5,010 nt of DNA from the NCBI GenBank assembly GCA_900752425.1, contig CAADVE010000247.1, positions 1-5,010 on the forward strand, written 5' to 3'. Under the pieces are notes generated by a model that was not told the DNA's origin, searched no databases, and saw only the letters and a list, made by a program, of their open reading frames with translations. The translations under genes were made by a program, and so were the position numbers. Source of the DNA: an uncultured Collinsella sp. (GTDB lineage: Bacteria > Actinomycetota > Coriobacteriia > Coriobacteriales > Coriobacteriaceae). This document shows positions 1 to 3,920 of this stretch, in pieces. How positions within the stretch are numbered: the first letter of the stretch is position 1; the number at the start of each line of letters is the position of its first letter.

Positions 1-142
1 CAACGTCGACGTGCTTGCCGCGCACGGCGTGACCTGCATCATTCAGCCCGGCGGCTCCAAGCGCGACGACGAGAGCGTCCAGGCCTGCAACGAGCATGGC
101 ATCGCAATGGTCTTTACGGGCGCCCGCCACTTCCGTCACTAA
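1..142 (+). CDS. purH: PurH C-terminal end (AICAR transformylase / IMP cyclohydrolase), 5'-truncated by the window
   Basis: The last 46 codons of an open frame read from base 2 to a TAA at 140-142. The translation holds [12 protein letters not shown], then [17 protein letters not shown] at the very end, which is the typical C-terminus of bifunctional PurH. This end belongs to the AICAR formyltransferase domain, which uses 10-formyltetrahydrofolate to formylate AICAR; the N-terminal domain, outside the window, cyclises FAICAR to IMP, the last two steps of de novo purine synthesis in the cytosol. Only the end is visible, so the integrity of the rest cannot be judged. No U-tailed hairpin follows closely; the first convincing terminator is about 200 bases downstream at 342-377. 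Confidence 0.95.
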   Translation, partial: NVDVLAAHGVTCIIQPGGSKRDDESVQACNEHGIAMVFTGARHFRH

Positions 143-163
143 GTAGGGAAGCGGCGCTGCGGC

Positions 164-256
164 TTGCCCAGCCACCGCACCTTGTCGTTCATTCGTCGCT
201 CGCGTACCCAAGTACGCGTCGCTCCTCTTTCACGGCAATCTGCGGCACCTGGGCAA
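164..256. repeat. Long imperfect inverted repeat with a nested perfect 7-bp hairpin
   Basis: TTGCCCAG (164-171) is the reverse complement of CTGGGCAA (249-256). After a 3-by-3 internal loop the pairing resumes with CCGCA (175-179) against TGCGG (241-245). Near the middle CGCGTAC (201-207) and GTACGCG (212-218) form a perfect 7-bp stem around CCAA. There is no U-tract after the outer arm, so it does not look like a standard terminator. It lies in non-coding DNA after purH. It may be a dispersed palindromic element or part of the purH 3' UTR; copy number cannot be judged from one window. Confidence 0.55.
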
Positions 257-286
257 CCCTCGCCGACCTGTTAGGTTGACTGGGGA

Positions 287-307
287 GGACGGGATGTTAT
301 CTCGTCC
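287..307. other. Short stable hairpin in the purH-394 gap
   Basis: GGACGGGAT (287-295) pairs with ATCTCGTCC (299-307) around a GTT loop, giving a 9-bp stem with one G-U pair if read as plus-strand RNA. No run of U follows. It may be a leader-RNA element or the base of a larger fold. Apart from this, the repeat at 164-256 and the terminator at 342-377, I see nothing recognisable in 143-393; no known riboswitch class is evident. Confidence 0.4.
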
Positions 308-308
308 C

Positions 309-335
309 TTGGACTGGCCTCGCTTCTAAAATAAT
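309..335 (+). promoter_or_regulatory. Weak sigma-70-like promoter candidate ahead of the 394 gene
   Basis: TTGGAC (309-314) and AATAAT (330-335, five of six matches to the -10 consensus) are separated by a short 15-base spacer. The AT-rich patch stands out in GC-rich surroundings. If it is real, transcription would begin at the terminator-like hairpin at 342-377. A second -10-like hexamer, TATAAG at 380-385, overlaps the ribosome binding site and would give an almost leaderless message, but it lacks a -35 box. Neither is strong. Confidence 0.2.
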
Positions 336-341
336 CTCTGC

Positions 342-377
342 AAAAGGCGGCTGCTCCGTTTGGAGGGCCGTCTTTTT
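342..377 (+). terminator. Intrinsic terminator (or attenuator) just upstream of the 394 gene
   Basis: GGCGGC (346-351) pairs with GCCGTC (367-372, one G-U pair), and CTCC (354-357) with GGAG (362-365) around GTTT. The hairpin is flanked by AAAA (342-345) and TTTTT (373-377), the A-tract/U-tract form of a rho-independent terminator. It could end transcripts reading through from purH. It stops only 16 bases before the ATG at 394, so it could also act as an attenuator for that gene. Confidence 0.75.
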
Positions 378-393
378 GGTATAAGAGGACGGA

Positions 394-1125
394 ATGACTA
401 ACACGAAAGGTATGACCATGCCCCAGATTGATGATGCCGAGCTGTTTGGCAATGCCGAGGATCAGCGTGCGTACGAGGACTTTTGCGCCAATCAGGAGGC
501 GGTCGAGAAGTTCACGCTCGACAAGCCCGCGCTTGTCTGCCGTTGGCGCATGTCCAACAAAAAGGTGCCCATGCTCAACCGTCACATCCGCGCGCTGTCC
601 GAGCGCCTGGTGCAGGGCGAGCCGCTTACCCATAACATGCTCAGCTGGGCCAAACAGCACGTTGAGTGGTCGCTTGCCGAGGGTGATTACACCGCACGCG
701 ACGGCGTGCTCATGCTGGTGATCGACATCAACGGCAACGCCGCCATGACGGTGGGGGAGTACGAGCCGCTCGCCGATACGTCGGCCAAGGCGCTGCGCGC
801 CCGCTCCGCCGAGGCCCGCTCCGAGGCTGACGAAACTGGCGTGGCGCCCGAGCTGCTCGCCGCCGTCAACAATGGCGAGCTTGCCTTTGTGGCGCCGGCG
901 GACGAGTGCCTGTGCGGCACGGCGACGCTCATCGAGCAGCTGGCCCAGACCAAGGGCATCCCGGTCACGCGCGTAGATATTCCCGCGCAGCTTAAGGGCG
1001 CGCTGTTCCTGGTGAGCGACGAGCACGGCGTGGTCCCCGCAACCGAGACGGACGCCGCCGAGGCCGACGCCGCCACGGTCGCCTTCTTCGCCGAAGGCTA
1101 CGAAAAGCTCCGTGCCTGCCGCTAA
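394..1125 (+). CDS. Protein of unknown function, 243 aa; possible divergent class IV aminotransferase-like fold
   Basis: I do not recognise this as a named family. The frame has the ribosome binding site AGAGGA at 384-389, 4 bases before ATG 394. In-frame ATGs at 412 and 418 are alternatives, the latter preceded by GAAAGG at 405-410, so the protein may be 235 residues. It is soluble, without signal peptide or membrane segment, Ala/Glu-rich, with a low-complexity helical stretch at about residues 128-149. Three segments faintly recall the PLP-dependent class IV aminotransferase/4-amino-4-deoxychorismate lyase fold: an N-terminal RHIRALSERL (63-72, cf. the H-I-x-R-L helix), a central DGVLMLVID strand (103-111), and NGELAFVAPADECLCGT to GIPVTRVDI (160-196) followed by ALFLVSDEHGVVPAT (203-217). 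The usual catalytic Lys motif and the segment after it are not recognisable, and the protein is shorter than the usual 270-290 residues. It stands alone between a terminator-like hairpin and a palindromic element, so context gives no role. Confidence 0.85.
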   Translation: MTNTKGMTMPQIDDAELFGNAEDQRAYEDFCANQEAVEKFTLDKPALVCRWRMSNKKVPMLNRHIRALSERLVQGEPLTHNMLSWAKQHVEWSLAEGDYTARDGVLMLVIDINGNAAMTVGEYEPLADTSAKALRARSAEARSEADETGVAPELLAAVNNGELAFVAPADECLCGTATLIEQLAQTKGIPVTRVDIPAQLKGALFLVSDEHGVVPATETDAAEADAATVAFFAEGYEKLRACR

Positions 1126-1174
1126 ATGATTTTTCTGGGACGGGGATTAAAGAATCATTTTAGTCTCCGTTCCC
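1124..1174. repeat. Palindromic element starting at the stop codon of the 394 gene
   Basis: Two competing pairings share this stretch. AAATGATT (1124-1131) is a perfect reverse complement of AATCATTT (1153-1160). The stronger fold pairs 1137-1151 with 1159-1174: about 15 base pairs with one bulged base (1170), two G-U pairs and a 7-base loop. No U-tract follows position 1174, so it is a poor canonical terminator, although it may serve as the 3' end of the upstream message. Its AT-rich sequence differs from its surroundings, as expected of an inserted or dispersed palindrome. Copies elsewhere are an expectation that I have not tested. Confidence 0.6.
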
Positions 1175-1205
1175 GTCGCGAGCGTAAGGCGGACAAAACG
1201 CCCCC

Positions 1206-1220
1206 GTTCGCGAACAGTTC
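1206..1220. promoter_or_regulatory. Overlapping palindromes upstream of the response regulator (candidate operator)
   Basis: GTTCGCGAAC (1206-1215) is a perfect 10-base palindrome. Its right half is reused in GAACAGTTC (1212-1220), giving alternating GTTC/GAAC half-sites about 90 bases before the regulator start. Further small inverted repeats follow: GTGCG/CGCAC at 1236-1250 and CTGC/GCAG at 1251-1264. A CATAAT -10-like hexamer lies at 1266-1271 without a good -35. This is the most likely place for the promoter and any autoregulatory site of the two-component operon. The binding protein is unknown. Confidence 0.3.
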
Positions 1221-1305
1221 TGTCACCTTGGCGACGTGCGTGGCGCGCACCTGCAGTTTCGCAGCCATAATGGTGGCAAGACAACCAAGAGGGGGAGCGG
1301 AATCC

Positions 1306-1977
1306 ATGGCGCTAATCTATATCGTTGAGGACGACGAGCCCATTCGTCGTGAGCTTGTCGACACCCTTGCCCGTGCCGGTTTTGAGGTCGAGGCCTGCGA
1401 ATCGTTTGAGCACGTCTCGCGCGATATTCTCGCCGCCGCGCCCGACCTGGTGCTGCTCGACCTCACGCTCCCCGTCAAAGACGGCCAGCACATCTGCCAT
1501 GAGGTCCGTCGCGAATCCGAGGTCCCCATCATCGTTCTCACGTCGCGCACGACCGAGATCGACGAGGTCATGGCCATGACGCTCGGCGCGGACGACTTTG
1601 TTCCCAAGCCCTACAGCGCGCGCGTGCTCGTGGCCCGCATCAATGCCCTGCTGCGTCACACCGCGGCGGCAGGCGAGCGCAGCACACTTGTCCACAAGGG
1701 GCTGGAGCTCGACCTCGCCCGCTCCATGGTCACCAATACGCAAACCGGTACCAGCACCGAGCTCACCAAAAACGAGCTGCGTATCCTCTCGCTGCTTCTG
1801 AGCCGCGCGGGCAAGATCGTTTCGCGCTCGGCCATCATGCAGGACCTGTGGGACTCCGACGCCTTCGTGGACGACAATACGCTCACCGTCAACATCAACC
1901 GCCTGCGCACCACGCTCGAAAAAATCGGCATCAAGGGGTATTTGACGACGCATCGCGGCCAAGGCTATTCGGTCTAG
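1306..1977 (+). CDS. OmpR/PhoB-family response regulator, 223 aa
   Basis: Cytoplasmic DNA-binding regulator phosphorylated by its partner kinase. The receiver domain (about 1-118) has the acidic cluster E8-D9-D10, the phospho-acceptor D52 in LLDLTLPVKDG, T79 in IVLTSR and K101 in KPYSA, all intact. The C-terminal winged helix (about 126-223) contains ELTKNELRILSLLL, the recognition-helix region VDDNTLTVNINRLRTTLE (188-205) and the closing hairpin TTHRGQGYSV. The start is set at ATG 1306, where MALIYIVEDD begins exactly as the family does, with the SD-like AGAGGGGGAG at 1288-1297. The frame stays open back to 1126, but that extension matches nothing. The kinase gene follows after 9 bases, so the two form one operon. 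The sequence is most like the VanR/BceR/GraR type, which suggests control of cell-envelope genes; the targets are not visible. Confidence 0.93.
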   Translation: MALIYIVEDDEPIRRELVDTLARAGFEVEACESFEHVSRDILAAAPDLVLLDLTLPVKDGQHICHEVRRESEVPIIVLTSRTTEIDEVMAMTLGADDFVPKPYSARVLVARINALLRHTAAAGERSTLVHKGLELDLARSMVTNTQTGTSTELTKNELRILSLLLSRAGKIVSRSAIMQDLWDSDAFVDDNTLTVNINRLRTTLEKIGIKGYLTTHRGQGYSV

Positions 1978-1986
1978 GGGCCGGCT

Positions 1987-3030
1987 ATGTCGTTTGGCAA
2001 GTTCTTTAAAGATGCGCTGCTTCCCGTCGCCGTGTGGACGTGCGGTGTGCTGCTGAGCTGCTTTGTGCTGACGGTTGCCGGTGCACCCGTCTCTATCGTG
2101 GTCGTGGCGGTCGGCGTGTCCTTTATCTTTGGCATGCTGGGCATCGTGATCGAGTATGCGCGTCGCCGTCGTTTTCTGCGCCAGCTGGAGCGTGCGGCAG
2201 AGGAGCTCGAGAGTCCCGCATGGGTGCAGGAGATGGTGCAATGCCCGACCTATGCCGAGGGCGAGCTCGAATACGAGGTCTTGCGCCGGGTGGGCAAAGC
2301 CGCCTGCGACGAGGTTGCCGAAGGCAGGCGTCAGACCGATGACTATCGCGACTATATCGAGAGCTGGGTCCACGAGGCCAAGCTGCCCCTGGCGGCGGCT
2401 CACCTGATTTTGGAAAACCTGGACAGCAGCGAAGACGACCTGTCGCGCGTAGATGACCTCGGTCGCGAGCTTGCCCGCGTGGAGCGCTATATCGACCAGG
2501 CGCTGTACTACGCGCGCTCGGAAGTCGTGGAGCGCGACTACCTGATTCGCCGCTGGGATCTCAAAACCTTGGTGACGGGCGCGATTAAAGCCAACGCGCG
2601 CGAGCTCATTGCGGCGCATGTGGCCCCGGTGTGCGAGAACCTCAACTTCGAGGTCTTTACCGACGAGAAGTGGCTCGAGTTTATTCTGGGCCAGCTCATT
2701 CAGAACAGCATTAAATATGCGTGCGAGGACGGCGCGAAGATCGTGTTTTCGGGCGCGTTGCTGGACGAGGGCCTGGCAAGCGAGCGCATCGAGCTTACCG
2801 TCGCGGACAACGGCTGCGGCGTGTGTGCGGCAGACCTGCCGCGCGTGTTCGAGAAGGGCTTTACCGGCGACAACGGCCGCACCACCAAGCGTGCAACGGG
2901 CATCGGTCTCTATCTGGTGGCGCGCCTGTGCTCCAAGATGGGCATCGACGTCACCGCAGCATCCGACTCCGGCAAAGGCTTTGTCGTCACGTTTGCCTTC
3001 TCAACCAACAAGTTCCAATACTTTGAGTAA
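1987..3030 (+). CDS. Sensor histidine kinase, intramembrane-sensing (BceS/GraS-like) type, 347 aa
   Basis: Inner-membrane kinase that should phosphorylate the regulator encoded just upstream. Two predicted membrane helices (about residues 11-31 and 35-56) are joined by only a few residues, so there is no extracellular sensor domain; a basic ARRRR stretch follows on the cytoplasmic side. The H-box is ESWVHEAKLPLAAAH with the phospho-acceptor H129; the common K-T-P is K-L-P here. The ATPase domain has the N-box QLIQNSIKYA (N240), the G1 box DNGCGV (274-279), the F-box-like VFEKGFTG (287-294) and the G2 box ATGIGLYL (303-310), so it looks active. Length, short loop and WVHE motif fit BceS/GraS kinases, which usually take their signal from a partner ABC transporter; none is present in this window. 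The ATG at 1987 is preceded by a modest GGGG at 1977-1980 overlapping the regulator stop. The gene converges on the stress-protein gene. Confidence 0.92.
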   Translation: MSFGKFFKDALLPVAVWTCGVLLSCFVLTVAGAPVSIVVVAVGVSFIFGMLGIVIEYARRRRFLRQLERAAEELESPAWVQEMVQCPTYAEGELEYEVLRRVGKAACDEVAEGRRQTDDYRDYIESWVHEAKLPLAAAHLILENLDSSEDDLSRVDDLGRELARVERYIDQALYYARSEVVERDYLIRRWDLKTLVTGAIKANARELIAAHVAPVCENLNFEVFTDEKWLEFILGQLIQNSIKYACEDGAKIVFSGALLDEGLASERIELTVADNGCGVCAADLPRVFEKGFTGDNGRTTKRATGIGLYLVARLCSKMGIDVTAASDSGKGFVVTFAFSTNKFQYFE

Positions 3031-3061
3031 CGCACGCGGCAGACGTCCGCCCAAACAAAAA

Positions 3062-3087
3062 CGTGCCGCCCCCAAAGGGGCGGCACG
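3062..3087 (-). terminator. Strong intrinsic terminator between convergent genes, probably bidirectional
   Basis: A perfect 11-bp GC-rich stem, CGTGCCGCCCC (3062-3072) with GGGGCGGCACG (3077-3087), encloses a CAAA loop. Read on the minus strand it is followed at once by TTTTTGTTTG (complement of 3052-3061), an excellent U-tract that would end the stress-protein transcript. On the plus strand the tail CCATCTTTCTTAT is weaker but could still end the kinase operon 30 bases after its stop codon. Confidence 0.9.
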
Positions 3088-3129
3088 CCATCTTTCTTAT
3101 CAGCCAACTCGCTGAAGTACGGTAACGAA

Positions 3130-3220
3130 GGCGCAAGGCCGGGAGGGGTTATCTAAGCCGACATCCCGCAGCCGCGAAGCGGCGAGGACGTCGGCGTGAT
3201 AACCCCGCAGGCCTTGCGCC
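3130..3220 (-). repeat. Large nested palindrome (91 bases) in the stress-protein 3' region
   Basis: Four arms nest in order: GGCGCAAGGCC (3130-3140) with GGCCTTGCGCC (3210-3220); GGGGTTATC (3145-3153) with GATAACCCC (3198-3206); GCCGAC plus TCC (3157-3166) with GGA plus GTCGGC (3186-3195); and GCCGC (3171-3175) with GCGGC (3179-3183) around GAA. Small internal loops separate the arms. The only mismatch in the third arm (A3163 against C3189) becomes a G-U pair in minus-strand RNA, so the fold suits the transcript of the stress-protein gene, whose stop codon is 13 bases away. It is not itself U-tailed. It may be a dispersed palindromic unit, an mRNA-stabilising 3' structure or a structured RNA. 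Confidence 0.75.
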
Positions 3221-3233
3221 GGCGGGAAGGAAC

Positions 3234-3671
3234 CTACTTCACGACCAGAATGTCGCAGTCCGTGTTGCGCAGCAGGAACGTCGAAATCGAACCCAGCAGC
3301 GCATACTTGATCGAGGACAGGCCGCGTGCGCCGCAGAGCACCAGGTCGGGCTTGACTACGTCGAGCATCTCGTCCTTGAGCGTCTCGCGAATGCGGCCGG
3401 CGCGAATCATGACCTCGACCTCGGGAATGTCGGGATTGGCCTTGGCCTCTTCGAGCTGCTTGGCGATGGAGTTCTTAAATGCCTCCTCTAGGCCGTTGAC
3501 CAGATCGACCGGATAGGAACCGGCGCTCTCGAGCGCCGTGGAATCGATAACGTGGCCGATAATCAGCTTGGCGCCGTTGTTCGCGGCGACCTTGATGGCG
3601 CGTGCGAGCACAAAATCCTGCTGCTCAGTACCGTCGAGTGAAACAAATACCTTGGTGTAGCCCTCGTTCAT
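3234..3671 (-). CDS. Universal stress protein (UspA family), 145 aa, ATP-binding type
   Basis: Small cytoplasmic protein of the adenine-nucleotide alpha-hydrolase fold, usually dimeric and induced by starvation or other stress. It starts with the first strand VFVSLDGTEQ (8-17), where D13 is the usual nucleotide-contacting Asp. Near the end it has the full G-2x-G-9x-G-S/T ATP-binding motif: G114, G117, G127 and S128 in CGARGLSSIKYALLGS. It is therefore of the ATP-binding class and not the UspA class that lacks the motif. The last strand CDILVVK closes the single domain, and the length is normal. The start ATG (complement of 3669-3671) has a perfect SD, AAGGAGG (complement of 3677-3683), 5 bases upstream, so strong translation is expected. 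The gene is transcribed divergently from uppP and convergently with the kinase operon, ending at the terminator at 3062-3087. Its substrate or client process cannot be told from sequence. Confidence 0.95.
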   Translation of the reverse strand: MNEGYTKVFVSLDGTEQQDFVLARAIKVAANNGAKLIIGHVIDSTALESAGSYPVDLVNGLEEAFKNSIAKQLEEAKANPDIPEVEVMIRAGRIRETLKDEMLDVVKPDLVLCGARGLSSIKYALLGSISTFLLRNTDCDILVVK

Positions 3672-3690
3672 GGTTTCCTCCTTGGTCTAT

Positions 3691-3713
3691 CGCACGGGCG
3701 CGGGGCTCGTGCG
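3691..3713. other. GC-rich hairpin in the stress-protein 5' leader
   Basis: CGCACGGGC (3691-3699) pairs with GCTCGTGCG (3705-3713) around GCGGG: nine pairs, one of them G-U in plus-strand RNA and a C-A mismatch in minus-strand RNA. It lies 7 bases upstream of the stress-protein SD, inside a GC-rich tract (about 3690-3745) that would form its untranslated leader. It could tune translation, or be a by-product of the GC-rich tract. Confidence 0.35.
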
Positions 3714-3740
3714 TCGGGCGGGCGCGGGCGCGTTGGCCGC

Positions 3741-3790
3741 CGGACACTTTATCTTGTTGCAGTTATACCCAAGGATTTGGGTTTGACCGC
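3741..3790. promoter_or_regulatory. AT-rich divergent promoter zone between the stress-protein gene and uppP
   Basis: An AT-rich patch interrupts GC-rich DNA. On the plus strand CGGACA (3741-3746) and TATACC (3764-3769) stand 17 bases apart, a fair -35/-10 pair for uppP. On the minus strand TATAAC (complement of 3762-3767) matches five of six -10 bases for the stress-protein gene, without a clear -35. ACCCAA/TTGGGT (3767-3782, GGAT spacer) forms a 6-bp inverted repeat beside these hexamers and could be an operator. These assignments rest on weak consensus matches. Confidence 0.35.
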
Positions 3791-3819
3791 TCGCAATTCT
3801 GTGAACGGGCGAGTTTTTT
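3790..3819 (+). terminator. Terminator-like hairpin with U6 tail in the uppP leader (possible attenuator)
   Basis: CTCGC (3790-3794) pairs with GCGAG (3809-3813); inside, TTC (3797-3799) can pair with GAA (3803-3805). TTTTTT (3814-3819) follows directly. The stem is short, so termination is likely partial. It lies downstream of the only plausible plus-strand promoter hexamers and about 100 bases before the uppP start, a position that fits attenuation as well as spurious similarity. Confidence 0.4.
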
Positions 3820-3832
3820 GGTAAGGGTAGGC

Positions 3833-3852
3833 GCGGTCGCACCGCCAACGGT
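3833..3852 (+). other. Two mutually exclusive small hairpins in the uppP leader
   Basis: GCGGT (3833-3837) pairs with ACCGC (3841-3845) around CGC. The same ACCG (3841-3844) can instead pair with CGGT (3849-3852) around CCAA. Sharing one strand between two stems is a common switch layout, but both stems are short and chance is a fair explanation. Confidence 0.25.
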
Positions 3853-3908
3853 TGATAATGGGACATCGCCCGCATCGTCCTCAGAACATCTACCGGCGGG
3901 TGTCTAAC

Positions 3909-3915
3909 GAGGGGG
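3909..3915 (+). promoter_or_regulatory. Ribosome binding site that fixes the uppP TTG start
   Basis: GAGGGGG at 3909-3915 lies 5 bases before TTG 3921. The frame is open further upstream with TTG 3852, ATG 3858 and GTG 3900, but none of these has a comparable SD, and the residues they would add do not resemble UppP. Confidence 0.75.
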
Positions 3916-3920
3916 TCCCT

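Noticed and set aside
271..1026. Minus-strand open frame (251 codons) opposite the 394 gene
   Set aside because: The plus-strand frame has a good SD, coherent composition and ends at a structured element. The antisense frame has no comparable start signal and would run through the terminator at 342-377.
1206..1220. LexA/SOS box
   Set aside because: The GAAC/GTTC half-sites are present, but the spacing (1 or 2 bases) does not match the Gram-positive SOS box, which needs 4 bases between GAAC and GTTC.
1126..1305. N-terminal extension of the response regulator
   Set aside because: The frame is open, but the added 60 residues are basic, unlike any receiver domain, and overlap the palindrome. 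MALIYIVEDD at 1306 is the family-like start with an SD.
1312..2619. Long minus-strand open frame (435 codons) opposite the regulator and kinase
   Set aside because: It covers two confidently identified plus-strand genes, has no recognisable domain, and is the stop-free shadow expected from GC-rich third positions.
3690..3745. GC-rich tract as a CRISPR or tandem repeat
   Set aside because: The GGGCG-like units are irregular, have no fixed period and no spacers; this is simple GC-rich sequence with one hairpin.
3852..3920. UppP start at TTG 3852, ATG 3858 or GTG 3900
   Set aside because: These would add up to 23 polar residues not found in UppP and lack an SD; GAGGGGG at the right distance supports TTG 3921.
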